Positions 58,456-64,000 of a stretch of 64,000 bases of DNA are shown here, piece by piece. The stretch is from positions 1,354,151 through 1,418,150 of the forward strand of contig UESW01004079.1 in NCBI GenBank assembly GCA_900491605.1, read 5' to 3'. Source of the DNA: Calamus simplicifolius. Taxonomy: Eukaryota > Streptophyta > Magnoliopsida > Arecales > Arecaceae. The notes under the pieces are model-generated. The model did not search any database. It was not told the DNA's origin and was given only the letters and a program-made list of their open reading frames with translations. A program made the translations under genes and the position numbers. The stretch's first letter is position 1. Every line of letters starts with the position of its first letter.

Positions 58456-59936
58456 TGTTGACCCAAGTATTGATTTTGATGATTAACAAAAGACATGAGT
58501 ATATTCATTATGTTTCTGATAAATTTACGAAGTGTTTAGTTATTAAAAATGTTTAGTCAGTCAAAAGGTATAGGGAAATAAGTTTTGAATCAAAATTGAA
58601 AAGAAAATTTGTAAGTTCAGAACTTAGAGTCGACACCTAAACAGTCAGGAGTCAACCCCAGGGCATATTAGAACTTTTCTGAAATTTCGGCACGGTCCAG
58701 AATCGACACCTACAGTTTCGGAGCCGACTCCAACCTGAGATACAGAGAATGTATTTTTGTGGACATTGTTGGAGCCGACACCCTTGGATTCCGGAGCCGA
58801 CTCCCAAAATCGCCGAGCCGACACTTAACTTTTTCGGAGCTGACTCCTTAATAATTTCTTATTACTATTTTTGGACACCACAATCTGGAGTTGACACTTG
58901 AAAAGTTGGAGCCGACTCCAATATGTCAGGAACGGATTTTTTAAATATCAGAACGGACTCCAACGGTAAGATTTTTCTACCTAATCTCTAACGGCTATTT
59001 TTCTTTATGTGTAGACGCAAGCCAACCACTCTGTAACGGCTATATTTTTCACCTAACCTTGGATTGAAGTCTATAAAAAGGAGATTCATCTGGTTAGAAA
59101 AAAAAGAAAAAAAAGAAAGAGAAAAACGGAAAAGAGAAATATTTTGTGAAAAATCAAAAATCCTGAGAGAGAAATTAAAAGGAAAAACTTGAGCTTAAGT
59201 CCATCAATCTCAGAGAGTTCAAAGAGAAATCTGAAAGCTTCTCAAGATTAAATCCAAGAGATTTTCAATATTTGAAGAGAGAAAGCAAAAAGCCCCAAAA
59301 TCCTCAACTTCTCAACTGCGATTTTCTGTGAAGAATCTGTGCTGAAGCTTGATTCAATCCTTCAAAGGAGAAGAGGAAAAGAAGAAAAGAAGAAAAGCTC
59401 ACTTCCAAATCGCTTCAAACAGGCTTTTCTTACCTTTGTTTATTTTATTATATATTTACTCATTTGAGGAGCTGCTGTCAATTCAAAACTCTATTTTTCA
59501 CTGTTTTTGGCTAATTCAATCAGGGGATTGAATTAGTGGAGGTAGTATACATCGGGACAAGCTAAGGATAGCTTGTGGTTGGGTTTTGTGCTGGTGAGCC
59601 CAGAAAACCAGCTGGGTTCATTGTGATCCCAGGGGAAACAATAAGTTTTGAGTTGTGAGCTTGTAAAACAACTCGACTGTAATCAAGTGGATTATAGTGT
59701 TGACCCAAGTGAAGCTTGGGAGTGGATGTAGGTGTTGGATACACCGAACCACTATAAAATCTTTGTGTTTGTCGTGCTTTGTTTCTTTGTCTCTCTCAAT
59801 CTCATTTGTTTATGCTTAGCATTTATCTATACATTGCACTTAAGCACTTTCATATCAGAGCACTTAGTTTTAAAGAACTAAATTTTTAAAGAATTCAATT
59901 CACCGCCCCCCCTCTTGGTTGCCATCTGGGCCAACA
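58456..59936 (+). repeat. 3' LTR of the SIRE element
   Basis: Begins TGTTGACCCAAGTATTGATT and ends CATCTGGGCCAACA, then the flank GGGGC. Confidence 0.95.
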
Positions 59937-60335
59937 GGGGCCCTAGGAAGACAAGAGCTATGCCATAACCTAGTATCCTGGATGGGACTCGGGATAATAG
60001 GGATCGAAGGAATCCGCCGAGAAAGCTCATCCCCAAATAACCTAGTCACCGCCTGGGAATCCCAAGAAGAAGAGTCATGAGTAATGAGCTCCCGAGCCCT
60101 TATGCCAGGCGAAACTTCCGAGCTGATGAATGACGGCCATCGGAAGAGGGGAAGATTCGAGATCCAAGTGTCCTAAGCAACATCAACCAAGGATCCATCA
60201 CCAATTATCCAGGATACGTTGTTCAATATAGTCGGAGCATGATGACACACCTCTTTTCAAAAGAAGAAATGCCCCCGAGTAGATAGAACATCCGAAGGAG
60301 GCCAATTTTTTACTTTGCTCGCATGTGATTTGAAA
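59937..60335 (-). pseudogene. LINE part to the right of the SIRE insertion
   Basis: In the minus strand this reads NWPPSDVLSTRGHFFF, a stop, KEVCHHAPTILNNVSWIIGD, GSLVDVA, a stop, DTWISNLPLFRWPSFI, LFGDELSRRIPSIPIIP and SPIQDTRLWHS. This is the region between RT and zf-RVT in plant LINEs. Removing the SIRE element and one target copy joins it in frame (LPRAPTSDLIEEY) to the zf-RVT part at 49757. The match ends near 60335, where the LINE is probably 5' truncated. Confidence 0.82.
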
Positions 60336-62212
60336 AATGTCACTTAGCTTAGCTATGAAGTCTACTTTCATCTGTAGCTATTAGCTTTTGTTATCTATTT
60401 AAAAATTTAGTTTTTTCATGACGGTTAAGGGAAAAGGCAAAGATGAGTATGACAATTCTTGCATCTTTTAGTCAAAAAAGAATGATCGGATGATCATTTT
60501 TAGTCACTTTTTTTTCAAGAATCAATAGATTACTGTATCTTTTGATATCAATTTTTATTGAATTGATTAACATTGGGTATACGTTTCAAAAAATTATTCT
60601 TCAATTTTAGGTAAGGTTAAATTTGAATTTATTTTTTTGTTTGTAAGGCCTGGAAATTGTGGTTTTGTAATTGTTCTTTGTAAATTATTTTATCACTTCC
60701 CTTTTTCTTTCTATCTGTTTTTTTTTTTAAGAGACTTGATATGTTATATTTTTATACTCATTTTTTTCTCATTCATTTTTTTTTTTTATGTAAAGCTTTT
60801 TTTCTTTTTGATGATGAAAATCTTTAAAGAAAAGATATCTTTATAAATAATTAGACCTGGGTTCTAAGTACCTATAATTGCTTTAAAATTGGCGCTTTTT
60901 CTTTTGCATAGGATTATGGATCCATGTTGATTGGTCTGTTAGGAATATGGCATCTCGTTCAATACTTCGTTATCTTTAGATTCAACATAAAAATAAGGTT
61001 ATTAATTGTTAGATCACCACGTGATATTTCTTGTTTTGAGAAATTAGAATAGGAGATGTTAAGAATATGAAAATCTATCATTTTTTAAAAGAAATTATCA
61101 AAAATAAATTCTCTAATTTTCTTCTCCGCCCCTTTTGCTGGTCCTCCTCTTAGTCCCTTTCCCTCAAATCATCCCATGTTGACTCAAAGTTGGATAATAG
61201 CAGTTAACAATCATAGATGGAGCTGATCTTAAATAAATTAAGTGAAACTTTTCAAACTACAAGTAGGCTAAGTGAAATCTAGGTATACCGATATACCTTA
61301 GAGATGTAAAATATATTTATCCTTTATTTTTTTTATAAGCATTAAATCATTCTTTTATATCAATGCATCTCTTCGTATAGATTGCAAATGTTTAAATATT
61401 TAAGTCATTCTCTTTTTAATTTATTTTTATTATTTTTTTTTTTTATGACTAATTTTATTTTTTATTTTATCTTTTTTATATTATCATTAATAAAAAATTA
61501 TTTAAAAAAAATCAAGAGATAAAAGAGAGTTCATGATAACTCATCCCACCGCAATTACTTAATAATAATAATAATAATAAAGTATATTTGATTACGTTAT
61601 CCTCTTTCGCACCACTAATACGGACCTACTACAATAAATTTTTTGCTTTCTTTGGCACCTTCATGGTTGTCTCTTCCAAACCCTGAACTCTCTCCTATTC
61701 TTTTCATCCACAAATATTTGCCAATATACAATTGCCACCATCACATCCCAGTCCTTTGCACACATAAAAAAAAAAATAAAAATACACATTGCTCATTTAG
61801 TTCATTGTTCTTTTTGGATTTTGAAGATAAAAAACAAAAAGTAAAAGCAATTCCAAATGGGCCTAAGATTTTTATTCATTCCAATAGAGTGGATGATTTG
61901 AGATGGAAAAGCATATGATAGAGAGAATGTCTCCAATCGGTTTACATTCTAAACATATCTATTTATAAATTACTGCTATGAAATTATTCTGAGTTGTGCT
62001 CAAGTGGTATATTTATATAAATGATTTTTCCCATAAATGTAAGGGAAGCGTAAGCCACCCAAATTCATCAAGATAATGAAAAGCAATACAAACGGAGAAC
62101 AAGCACAAAAGTGGATGTGTTTTGTTAGATGGGCCACTTGGCTAAGGGTTCATGTTAGACTGCACGAGGTGACACATAGATTGGGCCTGCTCCTTCCATT
62201 ATAGAGGACAAA
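60336..62212. other. AT-rich intergenic DNA
   Basis: Long T runs (60720-60840, 61430-61445), an AAT microsatellite at about 61561-61580, no domain-bearing ORF. Confidence 0.6.
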
Positions 62213-62970
62213 CACTACTAGAAATTAAGGGATCAATCAATTTTTCTTGATAAAAAAATTTCTCGAAAGAAATTTTTCTTGCTAAAAATTATAGTCCATT
62301 TGTAAGGAATTTGTAGTTATCGCGACCAACTAATTACGAACTGATTACAAAATAAGCACATTATTATTGCGTATTTGAACATGTGACCAAAGGGTTCAAA
62401 GGCTAGCCTCTTACCATTGCATTAATCTGATCTTTAACAACAAGGGTGTAAGCCCAGGATTTTGATAAGATTTAAACGAGTTAGAGAAAGGAAGGAATGA
62501 AGGAATTTTTTTGTTTTAATTAATGATATTAAAAATCAGGACATAATATTAATTTTATTTATGACTTTTATTTTTATACTAGTGAGAGGATGATATATGC
62601 TAGGTACAAGATTTTAAAATCACTAAAGAATTTCTAAGAAATTTTTTTTTGATATTATTTTTTTATTTTTAAAAATATCTTGTCAGCACCAAGGGATTTA
62701 TCCCTTAGTAAATCTCTAAAGGACCGAACTTTCCTTATAAATTCCTTACTAAAAATTATTTAAATAATCACTCATTGATCCCTTGCAGATTATCAAGGGA
62801 TTTCTAAGAAATTTATCAAGAAAAATATATTGCTAGCAAATCCCTTAGAGATTCCTTATTGAAACTAGATTTTGAATGTAATTTAAAATCCCTTTTTAAT
62901 CCCTTAGTAATTTTTTGAGGAACATATCCCTTGGTGATATCCCTTGATGAAATGCTGATTTCTAATAGTG
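62213..62970. mobile_element. Short CACTA-like element (758 bp)
   Basis: Begins CACTACTAGAAATTAAGGGA and ends, inverted, CACTATTAGAAATCAGCATT. The interior repeats AAGGGAT and ATCCCTT words in both directions, like subterminal repeats. The 3 bp flanks AAA and AGG do not match, so the target duplication is unconfirmed. No ORF for a transposase. Confidence 0.65.
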
Positions 62971-64000
62971 AGGTCTTACTATACTGCATGTGTTGATTGA
63001 TGCATGATACATGCACGTACGCACCAAACAATCATGATACAAGCGTGTACGCACCAAAGACGAAAATCAATTACGGCAGCAAGAATTTTTCTTCCAATAT
63101 TTACATTCATCTCCATAATTTGAACAGATTTTGTCAACACCCCTCACGATTAACGGCAGGTTTAGCATTTGAATTTGTGCATTAATTACAAGCGTGATTT
63201 AACGTGGAGAACTCCAAATACGAAGCTGGGTTGCGTGGTTCAGCAGGACAAATGTGTAACATGCCAGCATGGTGTTGCAAGCGTTGATCAGCTCCATTCA
63301 TATATACTTGTGCAATGAGGTCTCTGACTTCTGGTTGCCATTAGTTAAGGCCAGGAATGGCGAGCGTGTATAGTTTAGCTAGCCTACTGCTTGTTTCTCC
63401 TACCAAGTTTTTAATGCAGAGTTGACTCTCAATCTTAGGTAAACAACCATATCATTGTTCGAGGTTGTCGGTCAATGACAAGCGCACGGTACAAACCATT
63501 GCTTCTACGAAAAGTCAATGACTATGAAGACTTTCCGAGTCTAAAAAGGAGCCAAGCATGACAAAATAACTATTCATTGTTTATCTTCCTCTGCCTGAAT
63601 ACAAATATCATGTTATCCACCGCCCAACGAACACACATATGGAAGAGACAGAGAATAATCTCTAGTGGAGTAATGGAGAATCTAATTCAGAACTACTACT
63701 TCCATATAGTTGGTTCGTTGATTAGCTTTCCATGGTGTGGAATTAGGGCATGGATTGGAATCCCACTCGAAGAGAGGAGAAGTATTCAATGGGGAAAAGC
63801 TGTCTTCTTGGCAGCTGGGAGTGAAGCTAATTTAAAGCTATACGCATCCATATCTGAGCTCAGACAGCAACCACTCCAATCTGCTCTCAGAAGCCATGGC
63901 CACTGGATTGCCCCTGATTTGTAGGGTAACACAGCCAGTCCATGCACTTCTCCTCCTCGTTAGGGTTGCCGTGGGATCTGAGGAAGAAGTCAATATTGCA
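62971..64000. other. Right edge, no gene established
   Basis: A plus ORF (63577-63924) has no recognisable domain. At the extreme right the minus strand reads IDFFLRSHGNPNEEEKCMDW in one frame up to the edge. It might be an exon end of a gene lying outside, but I do not recognise it. Confidence 0.35.

Larger units (their letters stand above)
49806..59936 (+). mobile_element. SIRE-type Copia retrotransposon with an extra 3' ORF
   Basis: Two LTRs of 1482 and 1481 bp, primer-binding site, gag with zinc knuckle and long coiled coil, protease, integrase, RT, RNase H, and a further ORF of about 1.3 kb before the 3' LTR. Long LTRs, this gag start (RPPLFNGSNYSYWKARMR) and the env-position ORF point to the SIRE/Maximus lineage. 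Flanks GGGGA and GGGGC form a 5 bp duplication with one difference. It interrupts a LINE reading frame. The two LTRs look very alike (few differences per 100 bases by eye). Many stops and frame changes make it inactive. Confidence 0.93.

Overview
This window looks like repeat-rich nuclear DNA from a flowering plant. It contains one intact protein gene, a three-exon R2R3-MYB on the minus strand (25422-26505), surrounded by nested transposable elements. The AT-rich intergenic DNA, plant Copia and Tat-type Gypsy lineages, CACTA elements and LINE RNase H remnants all fit a plant. A monocot such as a palm is a guess; the sequence alone does not settle the species.

Layout. 1-11246 is a large minus-strand Ty3/Gypsy element of the Tat type, cut by the left window edge: 5' LTR at 10245-11246, then gag, protease, reverse transcriptase, two successive RNase H domains, integrase, two in-frame tandem arrays (51 bp and 75 bp units) and a spliced antisense ORF. 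11247-25420 is mostly featureless, with a candidate MITE (12275-12511) and two LINE tails (about 12740-13296 and 15300-16390). The MYB gene and its upstream region follow. 27722-39736 is a TNT1-like Copia element (A) whose gag is split by a 7.25 kb non-autonomous CACTA transposon (28377-35624, TSD ATT). That transposon carries fragments of the host genes HUS1 and poly(A)-binding protein, plus an unidentified membrane-protein-like fragment, all in one orientation. 39786-48233 is an inverted relative of A (B, minus strand). B has a non-autonomous LTR element inside its RT gene (41266-43633, TSD TACAT), a hAT-like MITE in its leader, and a nearly complete SEC61-gamma coding sequence next to its primer-binding site, itself split by a 373 bp MULE-like MITE. 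From 48726 to about 60335 a minus-strand LINE is split by a 10.1 kb SIRE-type Copia element (49806-59936) with a third, env-position ORF. A short CACTA-like element lies at 62213-62970.

How it fits together. Apart from the MYB gene, essentially every recognisable coding stretch belongs to a mobile element and carries stops or frameshifts. The order of insertion can be read from the nesting: CACTA after Copia A; the 2.4 kb LTR element, the hAT-like MITE and the MULE-like MITE after Copia B; SIRE after the LINE. The strongest novelty candidates are the SEC61-gamma capture in the leader of Copia B, the multi-gene capture in the CACTA element, and the 2.4 kb LTR element that encodes one unrecognised 183-residue protein. 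Percent identities and insertion ages were not computed.
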